DNA from: Cynocephalus volans
Taxonomy: Eukaryota > Chordata > Mammalia > Dermoptera > Cynocephalidae
NCBI RefSeq assembly: GCF_027409185.1
Contig: NC_084462.1
Span: forward strand, 157,033,490-157,097,489
Reading direction: 5' to 3'
DNA length: 64,000 nucleotides
Both the position numbers and the translations under genes were made by a program. Under the pieces are notes generated by a model. It was not told where the DNA came from. It saw nothing but the letters and a program-made list of their open reading frames with translations, and made no database searches. Below are positions 1-10,649 of this stretch, one piece after another (position 1 is the first letter of the stretch; each line of letters starts with the position of its first letter).

Positions 1-495
1 TAATCATGTTTATAGCTTAAATTAATATGGAAATTAACCCTGAAACCCCAGGCCATTTCAGAGCACTGAGTTTTACAGACCTTGAATTACTTTAAAATAG
101 ATGTTGAAAATGTGAACTGCATAAAAAATAAAACCCGATAGTATTAATTTAATTTAATCTCCATTAAAGATATCAGGAATGATTTATTGAGTTTTTAAAA
201 GAAAAAAGGCATATGTTCTATTATGGCCATGTGCCACTACAGATACAGGTTATTTGAATGAAAAATAATGCTTTTGTCAGATGCTAGTTTATTGCTGGAT
301 CCCAAATGGGAATAAAGTTCTGTGGGTTTCACTTTAATGATAATCTCTATGAACACATGTCTATGTGTAGAAACATGTCATATCTTTAGCAATATAGAGC
401 TACCTAACAGGTGTCATCACATCCCAGATTCTGGTATTTGGGGAGGCTCCCTTGCTGGGGAGAATAAGTTTCAAACTTGTTTTTACTACAGATAC
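1..495. other. Unique AT-rich sequence, no gene recognised
   Basis: The sequence is AT-rich with no recognisable repeat or exon. The first 200 bases contain several TAAT-type and TTTAAA-type words and could be part of a conserved non-coding block cut by the left edge, but nothing decides this. The short open frame starting near 322 has no recognisable protein character. Confidence 0.4.
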
Positions 496-496
496 G

Positions 497-645
497 AATT
501 TGTTCACTCACAAATATTTATTAGACAGTCACTATGTGCCATGCGCTGTGTTATGTGTTTACTGAAAATAGTGGGTAAAGAGAGCAGGCATTCTCTGTTT
601 TATGGGATTAGTAGCCTAAGGTGTGAGAGAGACATGAAGTATGAC
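497..645 (-). repeat. L2 LINE 3' end, antisense
   Basis: The hallmark of an inverted L2 tail is visible: 'cactcacaaatatttatta' followed by a diverged 'cactatgtgccatgcgctg'. This is the reverse complement of the L2 end that reads 'gcctggcacatagtaggtgctcaataaa'. L2 is an ancient non-LTR retrotransposon that stopped moving before the placental radiation. The copy is short and diverged and codes for nothing. Confidence 0.65.
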
Positions 646-884
646 CCAAGTGAACATATAATAATCATGTGGGGATCAGTGTGAGGAAAGTGTGACACTT
701 ACCCTGCCATGCAAAGCTGAAGACTTTTTGTCTGTTCATCCTCTACGCAAAGGCAGCACACGTGCGCATGCGCGCCACTCTGCATATACGTGTTGCTGTG
801 TCTGTGGAAACAGCACAAGCTTTGCAAGGATCTTGAGCATCCCATGTGGTTAGCTGGGGTTGGGGGTGGGGTGTAGGGACTTTT

Positions 885-1060
885 AACACTTACCTTATAT
901 ATTTTCTCCCCAACATCCCTCCCTCCCACCAGTTGGTAGATGAGAAAGCTGAGAGAGGCTGTCACCTGCTCCTAGATACACCCCTGGTTAAGTGGCACAG
1001 CTGGGACTTGAAGCCAGCTCTCTTGCCTCAAAGCTTGTGTTTTTTTCTCCAATACTACAA
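885..1060 (-). repeat. MIR SINE, antisense
   Basis: The reverse complement of the MIR core can be followed: a 'gatgagaaagctgagagagg' block, then a 'taagtggcacagctgggac' block and 'ttgaagccagctctcttgcc'. In forward MIR these are the 'cctcagtttcctcatctg' and 'gggttcaaatcc' regions. It is a typical diverged tRNA-derived mammalian SINE. Confidence 0.75.
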
Positions 1061-1479
1061 CTCTCTCCCCCTAACATTCCGAGTGCTTCCCTGCAGGCAG
1101 TTGGAATTTCAGCTGCCTTCTTCAGTTTAGGCTGAGACAAATGGGTCTTTCTCTTTCCCTGAGGGACACTGGACCAGAAGACCTGAGCTACCTGCTTCGC
1201 CTTTCAGGGCAGCTCAGACAGGTCAATTGTAACCAAACTTTGGCTCTGGAGAGGTTTCTTTAGTCCCTTTCTTCCCAGCTAGAAGCCTGAGGAGATAATT
1301 CTGTCACCAGGACCAGGCCAGGAAGGGGTGGATAAGTCTGGAGGCTGAGGATAGATGGATTTGCCTGAAGGCAGAGAGCAGGCCTGGGGAGTGCCAGGTG
1401 TCACCTGTAGGGCCCCCACACCTGTGGGGGAGGGAGAGACGTGGTGGCATTCTAAGCCTAAGACAAAAGCAGCTCCCAG

Positions 1480-2035
1480 CTTTATTCTCTTTTCTTTATA
1501 ACTGTCATTTTTTAAAAATCAGGTATAATTATATACAGTGAAATGCACAGATTTTAAGTTCAGTTCTATGGATTATGGCAATGTATACGCCTATGAAACT
1601 GCCACCCCAAACAAGATACATTTCAATAGTTCCAGAAAGTTCTCTTGCTCCTCTTTCCAGTCACTCCCCAACCCCTACCCCACCATAGACAGTGTTCTGA
1701 CTTCTGTCTCCGTAGGTTAGTTTGGTCTCATCTTGTATTTCATATAAATGGAATCATACACTATTTAGTTTTTGGGTCTGGCTTCTATCACTCACTTAAT
1801 GTTTATGAGATTTATTCAATTTGTTGCATGTATCAATAGTTTGTTCCTTTTTATTACTGAACAGAATTTGCTTATCCAGTTTTAGTTGGTGGACATTTGG
1901 GTATTTTCTGGTTTGGGGCTGCTATGAATGTTTGTGTCGAAGTCTTTCTGTAGACATGTTTTCATTTCTCTTGAGTAAGTTTCATTTCTCTTGGGAAAAT
2001 ACCTAGGAGTGGAATTGCTGAGTTATAGGGAAGTT
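1480..2035 (-). repeat. L1 LINE 3' portion, antisense (L1M-type)
   Basis: The segment reads as the reverse complement of an old L1 3' end. Its final part contains 'ggtggacatttgggtatttt', then 'gctatgaatg' and 'aaatacctaggagtggaatt', all characteristic of antisense L1M copies. The upstream part ('ggtataattatatacagtg', 'tggaatcatacactattta') is the inverted L1 3' UTR. Only about 550 bases remain and there is no coding capacity. Confidence 0.85.
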
Positions 2036-2352
2036 GTGTTTTATGTGCCTTTATTCTAGTTCACATAGGAAGGAGAAGCAGCAGAGAGATGGAGCCTGGT
2101 CTGCACATGGCTTGGCTGTCTTAGGTGATGAACTTCAGTGAGGACAGGGCATTTTCACTCTGGTGCTGATCAGGTCTCCCTGAACAGATGCGGGTGGGCG
2201 TTGGTCATTGAGGTGCTAGCGACTAAAAGGACTGACTTTCACCTAAAATCATCTTTCCTTGATTTCATTCGCCTATCTATTCTTAATTCTCTAATTCCAA
2301 CAGTTAGGCCCTGTCCGCGTGCCTTCTCCCTTTGCTGCAGTAAGGGGGTGTT

Positions 2353-2540
2353 GTATAATTGGTGGGCTTTGGAGTCAGGCAGATTTGGTCTGTCTCCTGG
2401 CTCTGACACTTGCAAGCTGGGTGCAGTGAGCAAGTTACTAAATGTCTTGAACCTTGGTTTCTTATAAACTGTTGAAAACAATGATCTTGAAGAGTAGTTC
2501 TGGGAATTACATGAGAGCTGTCAGGTATGACCATGCAGGT
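2353..2540 (+). repeat. MIR SINE
   Basis: The order of forward MIR motifs is kept: 'ggctttggagtcaggcagat' (5' tRNA-like part), 'ctctgacacttgcaagctgg', 'gagcaagttactaaatgtct' and a decayed 'ttggtttcttataaactg'. A loose tail is seen as 'ctcaataaatggtagctatt' near 2762. Confidence 0.75.
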
Positions 2541-2794
2541 TGTCCCGCCCAAAGGTCCACCACACATGCGCATGCTCTGTTGCCAAGCCCTGTCTTGTGT
2601 GGGGCTGTCACCAGGGATGAAGGAGCATCCTTTGTAATTTGTCTGTCCAAGGGGGAACTTTTTCAACTTTTTCCACCCAGAGGGAGTGCCTTTTTGTAAT
2701 GCATGCAAAGGCAGCTGTAGTCATACTACTAGGTGTACAAGATTTCACATTCAGAAAGTACTCAATAAATGGTAGCTATTATCATGCAAATGGT

Positions 2795-3295
2795 ACCAGT
2801 CAGGATTCTCGGTTGCAAGCAACAGAAACTGGCTTGGGCTCTCTTATGGATAAATGGGAATTTTTTAAAGGGATAGCAAGGGCTTACAAACTTGTTAGGA
2901 GGCAGGAGGCCAGGCGTGGGAGTATCAGAAACTAAGAAGGGGATGCTCTTTTGAGGACTGAGCAGCAGGAATGTCAATCAAAGCCATTGGGAAGGAGCTG
3001 ACTGGTCTGTCCTGCAGAGGCTGCCGAGATAAACGTGGCCTCCATTTGTCCTGCATCCTTGTCTCACTTGCCCCAGGGAGAGAGTGTCTGGCCATCCAGA
3101 GTCATGTTCCTGCCACTGTAAGGGACAGGCTGGAAGAGCTTCCTTAATGATGGACAGGCACTCCCTTTCTTCAAAATGCCAACCCATGGGGGATTCCCCA
3201 TGAGAAGGGGCAGACACTGCCTACCCCCAAGAAGGCACCCAGTGGGATTTCTCATATTGAGATGGTAACAGGAAGGGGATTATATGCTGAGAGTC
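2795..3295 (-). repeat. Ancient LTR-like interspersed repeat, antisense (family not assigned)
   Basis: It begins with 'gtcaggattctcggttgcaa' followed by 'gcaacagaaactggcttggg', a well-known opening of old mammalian repeats in reverse orientation. Related sequence recurs at 11.89 and 27.81 kb, and a forward copy of the same end appears near 32.5 kb. In other copies the antisense strand carries an AATAAA signal close to this end, the layout of an LTR. I do not assign a family name. Confidence 0.5.
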
Positions 3296-3299
3296 AGCA

Positions 3300-3985
3300 A
3301 AGTGACGAATCCACTACTCAGGTCAGTTCTGAGGAATAGAAGATGTTCTGACTTATTGCCAGGAGACCTCATCACTTCATAAACCAAGCCTCAAAAATGC
3401 AGGAGCCTGTTAAGCCAAGTCTTCTTTCAAGTTGATGGCAGGACAAAGACTGTCAGATGGAGCAGCGCACAATGCTTTAGCCTTTTCCACTTTGATATTT
3501 GGAAAAATACCATTCACTGTTATTTTTTTTAAATGCAGAATCACCTCAAGAGATACCTTTGAGTTCTAGGAGAGCTGCCTGCCAGCTTCTAGATGTATTC
3601 CTCACATTAACGACCATTAATGTAGCAGAGTGAAATGTGCCTGAGAAACTGCGGAAATAGCGGTGACCATGGTGGTGATCAAGGCTGATTGGAGGATGCT
3701 CTTGGGCAGAGCTGAAGTTTGGATCAATAGCTTCAGCCTCGAGGAGTTACAAGCCATGCTGGCACCTGCCACTAACCATGGTGGAGGGGTGGGGTTCCAG
3801 AAATAAAACAAAAGCACTGTATGAAGGACACAAGATGACTAAGTTTTTGGAGGGGCACAGATGCCAAAGAGAATGGGCTGTAGTCAGGGTGAGGATGTGG
3901 TGGGGTGGAAGTGTGAGTGTAGGGGGAGTGAGCATCGTGGTCTCAGTTCCTGGAGGAAGAAGTTCAGCCTGTGGGGCAGGGGAAG
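3300..3985. other. Unassigned sequence, no gene
   Basis: Mixed-composition sequence with no convincing exon, RNA or repeat. Short open frames on both strands between 3617 and 4067 overlap one another and have low-complexity, proline- or tryptophan-rich translations typical of non-coding DNA. Confidence 0.35.
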
Positions 3986-4004
3986 GGCAGGTGCTAGTAT
4001 AATC

Positions 4005-4185
4005 GGGTTTTGTGCCTGGCACGTCACCTATGTCAACTTGTTTAACCTTCACAACAACTGTGTGTAGCAGGTCTTACTATTCCCATTGTACATATGAAGA
4101 AACTGAGGCTTGGAGAAGCCATGTAAATTGCATTGTGGTCTGATTCAGATGGAGGGTGTATGGCTAGAGGCCACGTGTTAGATCT
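4005..4185 (-). repeat. MIR SINE, antisense
   Basis: Reverse-oriented MIR: 'gtgcctggcacgtcacctat', 'tttaaccttcacaacaactg', 'cccattgtacatatgaagaa' and 'actgaggcttggagaagcc' follow in the expected order. A diverged and inactive SINE. Confidence 0.85.
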
Positions 4186-4774
4186 GGACTCAGTGGAAGG
4201 AAAGGACATTCTAAAATATAGTGGCAGCCGAAGGATAGGAGACCCTCATCACCTCTACATTTTGATGACTCTTCGTGGTCATTGTCACATCCCACTTGCC
4301 CTCAGTGAACAGGTTCTCAGGGCAGATCTTCTCTGATGGTAGGAGGGGACATAGAGTCTCCTCCCCTGTGTTGATGGCTGCTCCTGCACAGATGGTCCAG
4401 CTGCTGCTGGCCTAGGAGAGACAGAATAGGGAGGAGGGAGGAAAGGTGCAAGCTGATAGGCACTCAAGCCACCTAAGCCCCTGTCACTAAGCAAACAGCA
4501 GTGGCAAGAGCAGTAGAGAGGCCTGGATTTTGGTGATGCCACAGGCTACACTCCTACTTTCACTTAGGGGCTGTGAGCAGAAGTAGCTGCTCCTCCCCCC
4601 ACCACCCTTCTTACCTTTAGTGTGCTCTGAAGAAACCCTCCACCCCAGGGCTAGGGCATCCCCAACTATCTGGAAGACGGCCATTATTATTTGGTTAATA
4701 ACCACCTCCTCTGTTGAACTTCCTGGAACTTGCCTCTGTTGAAGCTCTCCAAACAATTATCCACTCCCTCGCCC

Positions 4775-4940
4775 ATGTGTTTGCCCCACATGTATTTGCT
4801 AAGCACTTGCTATACCATGTGCCAGGCACTTGCTATGCCATGTGCCAGGCACTATGCCAGGTCCCGAGGTCTGGTGAGCAGACACAGTTCCTGCCCTCAA
4901 GAAGCTTACAGTCTGGTGGGGAAGACAGTTATTCTCTTCT
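4775..4940 (-). repeat. L2 LINE 3' end, antisense, with a local 23-bp duplication
   Basis: Inverted L2 tail motifs ('gtatttgctaagcacttgct', 'catgtgccaggcac', 'ctgccctcaagaagcttaca', 'gtctggtggggaagac') are present. Inside, a 23-bp unit at 4803-4825 is repeated at 4826-4848 with one mismatch, and a partial third copy follows. The duplication lies in the 'gtgccaggcac' region and is a local slippage product. Confidence 0.75.
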
Positions 4941-4944
4941 AGAG

Positions 4945-5580
4945 CTCCTTCCCCACCCCTGTCCCAATCCCCATGCTGTTCTCTCCCAGGGCTTACATCC
5001 CCTGGGTCCTCCCTGCAGGCCAGACACCACAACGACAAATGCTGAGCTGCTCATCAAAGACTCCATTGAGAGCTGGTCAGCATGTGCAGAAAGCAGCAGT
5101 GTTGGTGCTGAGCCTGCCTGTGCAAGCACAGCTATGTCAGCGTGTTTTGACAGCTCTTGACAGCAGATGTCGTCAGCCCTCGTTCTTTCCCCTCACCCCC
5201 AATTGTTTCTGCCAGCCTCAAAGTGTCACTTCCATTTGGAAGGCATGGAGGAAGCAAGGTGAGGAGAGGACCAGGAGTGGAGGTCAGGCATGGCCAGAGG
5301 ACAGTGGCTTCTGTGCTGAAACATCCCAGGAGCATGGCGTCATTGATGGGAGGAGCCAGGGCCACAGGCTCAGCTGCAGCACCTCTTCTCTCTGCCTGTG
5401 CCTTTGAAGAGGGCAGTTTTCTTCCATCAGAGTACATCTTCTCAGTGTCTCCCCCACGGAAACCATAATATTTCCCTAGGTAGGGGGACAGTGATGAGTG
5501 GAAGGGAATGTCCCGGCTATGGGTTTGAGTTGTCAGAGACTGATTTTAAGAGATGAGGAAGGGAGTGAGCACAGGTTAGT
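4945..5580. other. Unassigned GC-moderate sequence, no gene
   Basis: Open frames of 100-148 codons overlap here on both strands, but the translations are unrelated to each other and show no domain, repeat or splice-consistent boundary. No repeat recognised. Confidence 0.35.
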
Positions 5581-5582
5581 GA

Positions 5583-6315
5583 GTTACGGCTTTGGGGTCA
5601 GACAGACTGGGGCTCAAACCTAATTATGATCCAGCGATTCCACTGCTAGGTGTGTACCCAAGAGAAAAGAAAACATCTGTCCACACAAAGACATGTATGT
5701 GAATGTCCATAGCAGCATTATTCATAGTAGCCAAAAAGTGGAAATAATCCAAATGTCCCATCAGCTGACAGATGGGTAAATAAAACGTGGTGTGTCCATA
5801 CAATGGACTATTGCTTAACTCTAAAGAGGAATGAGGTACTGATACCTGCTAGGATGCGGATGAACCTTGAAAACATTATGCTGACTGAATGAAGCCATGT
5901 GTAAAAGACCACATATTGTATGATTCCATCTGTATGAAAGATCCAGAAAAGGCAAATCTATAGATAAAGAAAGGCTGGAGAAGGGAAGACAGGGAGTGAC
6001 TACAAATGGTTAAAACATGATCTTCGACAGAAATGTTCTAGACTGGACGGTGGTAAGGGTTGCATAATTTTGTAAACTTACTAAAAATTATTAGATTGTA
6101 CACTTAAAATGGGTAAATATATCATATGTAAATTATACCACAATAAAGCTGTTATAAAAGTCCTAATTATACCACTTACTAGCCAATAGGCCTGGGAAAG
6201 TTATTTAATTACTGAGTCAGTTTCTGCATCTGTAAAATGGGGATAATAATACCTCCTACTTCAAAGACTCATTGTGAGACTCAGGGGCCTGATTCATGGT
6301 GAGCAGTCAATAAAT
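5583..6315 (+). repeat. MIR SINE split by an L1 insertion
   Basis: The left part (5583-5627, 'ggctttggggtcagacagac') and the right part (6162-6315, with 'agtcagtttctgcatctgta' and 'aaaatggggataataatacc') together form one forward MIR. The sequence 'cctaattat' occurs at 5619-5627 and again at 6162-6170, the expected target-site duplication of the L1 between them. This orders the events: MIR first, L1 second. Confidence 0.85.
5628..6161 (+). repeat. 5'-truncated L1 LINE 3' end inserted in a MIR
   Basis: Forward L1 tail: 'gatccagcgattccactgct', 'catagcagcattattcatag', 'gtatgattccatctgtatga' and the terminal 'aattataccacaataaagct' are diagnostic of an L1M-type 3' end. It is flanked by the 9-bp direct repeat 'cctaattat'. 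The poly(A) tail has decayed to a few bases, so the insertion is old. No reading frame survives. Confidence 0.85.
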
Positions 6316-6319
6316 GTAA

Positions 6320-7700
6320 ATAATAGCAGTTGACAGTTGTCACTACTGCTCTTGTGTTGTTGTTTTCTTAAAAGGGATTTTATTTAGGAGAAAGAGAGAG
6401 AGAGCAAGAATCTTGGGTAGCAGTGAAATGACAGGGTTTAAGGGCTTGTGAGACTTCACCCTCTCTCCCTGTACTAGGTAGATGTTTTTAACGGTCTACC
6501 TCCATAATACATTCCTGAATGTTCTCTCTGAATGCAAAGAAGTCTGGTTAAAACAAACAGAAGCTCACACCAGCCAGAGGCGTAATGGAGATGTGGGTCT
6601 CCTGTAGAAATTCGTACCAGGAGGAGTTGAATTATGCAGAAGAGAAAGTGAGGGAAATCTTTGGGGTCCAAGTGGTGTCTAGCGCTCCTAGTTTCTCCCT
6701 TCTTATTGCAGCTTTTATTTTTATTTATGAATCCAGGATGTCTTTGGAGGTTACAAGGAGCCACAGGTGGGTTGAAAGGTCCCCTCTACCTCTTGGCTCT
6801 TCTTCCCTCTGGATTAACCTCTTTCCCAGGAAACGGCTCCCCTTGTGGTGACAACAGGCTCAGGTTCATTCAGCTTAACAACCCCAGGGGAGACACACTT
6901 CTTTCCACCAAGTTTCAGCAAAGTCCCCAGGGCTTATTCTCATTCAGTGTACTTAGATCTCACGCTTCTCTTGAACCAATCACTGTGGCCTAGAGAATGC
7001 AGCATGCTGATTGGCCCGACCTGGTCACGTGTCCTGTGGGGGGGCCGAGGTCAGCCCCACTTACCCCACATTGATAGAAATAGGAGGGGAGGTCCCTGAC
7101 AGGAGAACTAGGGATTCTTACCAGAGGAAGAGGGAATAGCTGGTGAGCAGATTTATCACAGATGTCCACTGTGACCATCTGTCGAGGGACTTCCACCTTC
7201 ATCGTGCTAGTCTTGGAGGAATTCTAGAACTGTTGTTTGAGGAACACCTTGGGCCTGCTTTAGGGCCTCCCTTAGTCCTCTGTTTTCCAGAGGACCCAAA
7301 GACATCTTTCTATCTGAGCAGAGTACTGGTTAGCAGCTTCATTTTCAAGAGGGAATGTTAATCCCATTTCTCATCTGGCTCATTTTCAGAACATATGTTT
7401 CAACAGTTAAAGGAAACACAGTATCTGTATTACAAATTCTTATTAAGGAATACCACCCCAAAGAATTAACTGGACAACTCATAAAAATTTTGATTTCAAA
7501 ACATGATTCCCATGGATGACTGTGTGGAGCATTTACAGTCTGCAAGTTCCTCTAGATATTCCAAAGCACACCCCTGGATCAACCAGAGCCACCTTAGAGC
7601 AATGTACTTTGACTATATGACTTTGGCCCCACTATACACCTATCTTTCGGGAATATGCCCTTGGAATATGCCCTTATATAGATGTATGCCATAAAAAGCA
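6320..7700. other. Unassigned sequence, no gene
   Basis: No recognised repeat or exon. Near 7006-7030 an ATTGG (inverted CCAAT) and a CACGTG E-box lie close together, but no CpG-rich promoter context surrounds them. A short 14-bp local repeat ('ggaatatgccctt') occurs twice around 7650. Confidence 0.35.
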
Positions 7701-7704
7701 GTTG

Positions 7705-8035
7705 CATTAGTCAGGATATTCCAGGCCATGATACAACAACAAATAAACCCTCAACTCCCCGGGGTTAAACATGATAAAGGTTGACTTTGTGTTCACCTCG
7801 TGGTCCAGGTGGTTCTCCTCCAGAAGGGACTCAGGGATCCAGGCTGCTTCCACCTATACCTCAACTGTCTCTGGGTTTTTCTCTTTCATTCTTGAGGATG
7901 AGAAGATATGGGAGAGCAAATGAGCAGAATTCACTGACACAACCCCATTCATGAGAATTCAGCCACATGATCCCAATCTAGCTACAAGCGGCTCTGGGAA
8001 GTGTCATCTCCTGAACCTAAGAAGAGAAAACAGGA
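7705..8035 (-). repeat. Probable ancient interspersed repeat, antisense (family not assigned)
   Basis: It starts with 'attagtcaggatattccagg' and continues with 'ctccagaagggactcaggga' and 'tccaggctgcttccacc', ending in 'cagccacatgatcccaatct'. This motif order is common among old mammalian LTR-like repeats in reverse orientation. The family cannot be named from the sequence alone. Confidence 0.45.
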
Positions 8036-9070
8036 TGGCAAACCACAGCATCATCTCTGCTGCACACCAGTTATAGGAAATACACAAATGCATTTATTAT
8101 GAGAAGGCTGCTGAGACTCGGGATCAAGTATAGCAAATTGAAACACAGGCATTCATTATTATCCCTTCTCCAACCAGCTGCAAGTATGGTACATGGATTT
8201 TCAAAAGGCACGTACCCATAAGGATGAAGAAAATGGAAAGGAGATGATAACAATTAAATATTGGAAGATGGGAAGCAAATGAGCAAGCAGTTACTGACCT
8301 GGCAGACCAGGAAAGCTGAAGCCAAAGTCAAGAGTGGGGGTGGAGGCAGGGCTGTGAGGGAGTGAGAGAGGAGCCCAGAAACAGGTTAAGTGAGGTTCCA
8401 GAACCCCAGAAAGGCTGAGATATTGGAGATACCAGGCCTCTTTGAAAATGAGAGGGCAGATGGGTGTGAGAACGGGATTGGCTTAAATTTGGAAAAGTAG
8501 TCGTTAGACAACCCCATATACCCTCCCCTCAAACCCCATCACAAAAGGGTGCCCAATTTCCCCTCCCCCACCCCAGCAAAAGGAGAGAGGTTTACTAGAC
8601 ACAGCTGAGGGAAGGGATTCCATATCCAGAACAGGAGCCTACAATGAAGGTTTCTACACTCCACCCCATCCCACTTGGCTCCCAGAACTCTAGCAGTCGG
8701 ACTTATGTAACAGGTTGGAGAGTGGGAGATTCCTCTCCAAGGAAAGCAGTGAAACCAGGAGAACAGACCTACGGGAGCCTGGCGTTCGCTTTACCGCATG
8801 GTGCCCTCCAGATAAGGCCTCGGGAGAAATTCCTCTCAGACCTTAGATGTGCTTCTATTGAACAGCCAAGGAACACAATCTTGGGAACATTGTGACCCTC
8901 ACAAGAAAGGGAATTTCCTTCTTCGCTCCATCTCTAGGAAACAACTCCGAATTCTCTGCCCATCTCCAGCAGTTGTGTAGGAATTCTGGTACACATTTCC
9001 AGGCACTAAATTTATTCCTGACCTTACTATGCCACCTCATTTTAGTTTCACTCTGATTTCCATCTGTTGA
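8036..9070. other. Unassigned sequence, no gene
   Basis: About 1 kb without a recognisable exon or named repeat. Its end merges into an inverted L2 tail, so part of it may be a decayed repeat too diverged to identify by eye. Confidence 0.3.
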
Positions 9071-9074
9071 TAAA

Positions 9075-9150
9075 CTCACTCACTCATTCAACAAACATGG
9101 GTGGATTGAGTGCACTTGTGTGCCAGACAACAGGCTCACTGTTGGAGACC
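9075..9150 (-). repeat. L2 LINE 3' end fragment, antisense
   Basis: 'ctcactcattcaacaaacat' followed by 'gtgcacttgtgtgccagaca' is the inverted L2 terminus. Only about 75 bases can be followed. Confidence 0.6.
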
Positions 9151-9352
9151 GGGAACTAGCTCTCGGGGGTCGTACACACTGGCAGTGTATGCTTTTGGCA
9201 AGTATTCTCAAATCCATTTTGGAAGTATGTGTGGACGCACAATTGTTATAAATAAATACATATGCAAAGAATAGAGCTGATCATCCCGTCGTGAGGCCAG
9301 AGAATATGCTTTACACAGTGGCAAAATTCCAGTGGTGTCTGCATCTGCCACT

Positions 9353-9731
9353 GCTGAGGATTGATGTCCCCCCAAAATTTAGTCCCCACTGTGACCGTGT
9401 AAAGAGGGTGGGAAATCCTATCATGGTAATCGAAAGGTGATTAGATTGTAGGACCATGCTGTAGTAAATGGATGAATAATAGTGGTCTGGGGCGTGGTTC
9501 TGAGGGCTTTAAAAGGAGAGCATGTGAGAGTCCTCTCTCTCTGCTCCACCATTTTCTTCCATGTGAGACCCTGCATGGCTGTAAAGCCACCACCAAAGAA
9601 GACCCTCACCAGATGTGTTTCCTGGACCTTAGACTTCCCAGCCTCTGAACTGTAAACAATAAATTTTACTTTCTCTATAAATCACCTAATTTCAGGTATT
9701 TACGTTCAAGCAACAGAAACGGACTAATACA
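9353..9731 (+). repeat. MaLR-type solo LTR (MST/MLT1-like)
   Basis: The copy opens with 'gatgtccccccaaaatttag' and closes with 'acagaaacggactaatacag', the typical 3' end of MaLR LTRs. A poly(A) signal (AATAAA at about 9658) sits shortly before the end, and the U3-like part contains 'ggttctgagggctttaaaag'. About 380 bases are present, slightly shortened at the 5' end. It shares several long words with the inverted LTR at 48465-48903, so both belong to the same or a sister subfamily. No internal retroviral region is attached. Confidence 0.8.
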
Positions 9732-9734
9732 GCC

Positions 9735-10240
9735 ACCAAGGGTGGCTAGGCATGCAGGGGCTCTGTGTGGAGGGGAGGAGTCTGGGAAGTGTGTGCCTTC
9801 TCATAGAGGGAACTCACATCTCAGGGAATTGACATAAGAGAGAGACAAAGGAATGAGCTCTTGTTCTTACCACTCGGGTGTCTCTCTAAAGAGTCTTTAC
9901 TCTGGATTTATGTTCCTTGGTGCCTGAGTAACCTTGCAAGGCCACAGCATTGCAGAAAATCACCAGCCAGTTTCAGGAACACCAGTGGGGATCCAGTTAC
10001 TGTCTCTCTCAATGGCAGATCTTTGCTGTGAAGGGAGAGTCTCACTGCCCAGATGCGCCTGCCACCACCGCTTGTGGTTGGGAGAGGCTGGGGTGTGCAG
10101 ACAGGTGACCCGCCTCTGGCAGGAACGTGCTTGGTCCAGATGGGCTTGAAGACGTTTGAGCTCAGGCCCCTGTTAGCAGGGCGGCAGCCACGCCTTTGAC
10201 TCAATACTGCATTCCGCACCAGTGCACGTGCACGCACATC
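9735..10240. other. Unassigned sequence flanking a candidate conserved block
   Basis: No exon or repeat recognised. CpG frequency rises towards the right end (10080-10240), where short words such as 'cctttgactca' and 'gtgcacgtgcacgcac' occur. Confidence 0.3.
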
Positions 10241-10249
10241 TCACGTGTG

Positions 10250-10365
10250 TGCACACTCCTACAGGGACGTTAATAGAGATCTACGGCCCTCGTTACCACT
10301 TGCTTTCATAAATAAATATATTCAATCGGTAAGCCAGATTTATTTCTGGCAACAGCTTGCTGGTG
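10250..10365. promoter_or_regulatory. Candidate conserved non-coding element, left block
   Basis: An AT-rich stretch retains isolated CpGs in 'gacgttaatagagatctacg', 'cctcgttacc' and 'caatcggtaag', and contains TTAAT and 'ataaataaatatattcaa' words. In AT-rich mammalian DNA CpGs normally decay, so their retention hints at constraint. It sits about 80 bases left of the stronger block at 10441-10645 and may be part of the same element. Function is inferred from composition only. Confidence 0.4.
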
Positions 10366-10440
10366 ACACCTCCCCCTCGTATTCACAGCTCCCAAAGCAA
10401 CCCCAGCCTCTTCCACCCCACCCCCAGGCGTGACTTTCTC

Positions 10441-10645
10441 TCTTAAAATTTTATTTTTAATTTGTTGTGATGAATGAGTGACACCTCTGACAGCTGATTC
10501 GTGGAGATTAATAGAAACGACACAATATTTACGTCGGCGCTACGAACAATTATCCTGCCATCTATCTCTGAGATTATCTTCCTGATTGAAAACTACTCAT
10601 CCGTGTAATCGGAATTATTTGGAATTAGAAGGGAATTTATAGCCC
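10441..10645. promoter_or_regulatory. Candidate deeply conserved enhancer (AT-rich, CpG-retaining)
   Basis: This is the least repeat-like stretch of the window. It is AT-rich yet keeps eight CpGs between 10500 and 10611, four of them within 10532-10544 ('acgtcggcgctacgaac'). Homeodomain-type TAAT/ATTA words are frequent ('gagattaatag', 'tgtaatcggaattat', 'ggaattagaag'), and a TGACAG-CAGCTG juxtaposition (TALE homeodomain half-site plus E-box) lies at 10488-10496. No long open frame crosses it. The combination is typical of developmental enhancers near homeobox-regulated genes; this is inference, and cross-species alignment would be decisive. Confidence 0.55.
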
Positions 10646-10649
10646 CCCT

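Noticed and set aside
6995-7035. CCAAT plus CACGTG as a possible promoter
   Set aside because: No CpG-rich context, no transcript evidence and no downstream exon.
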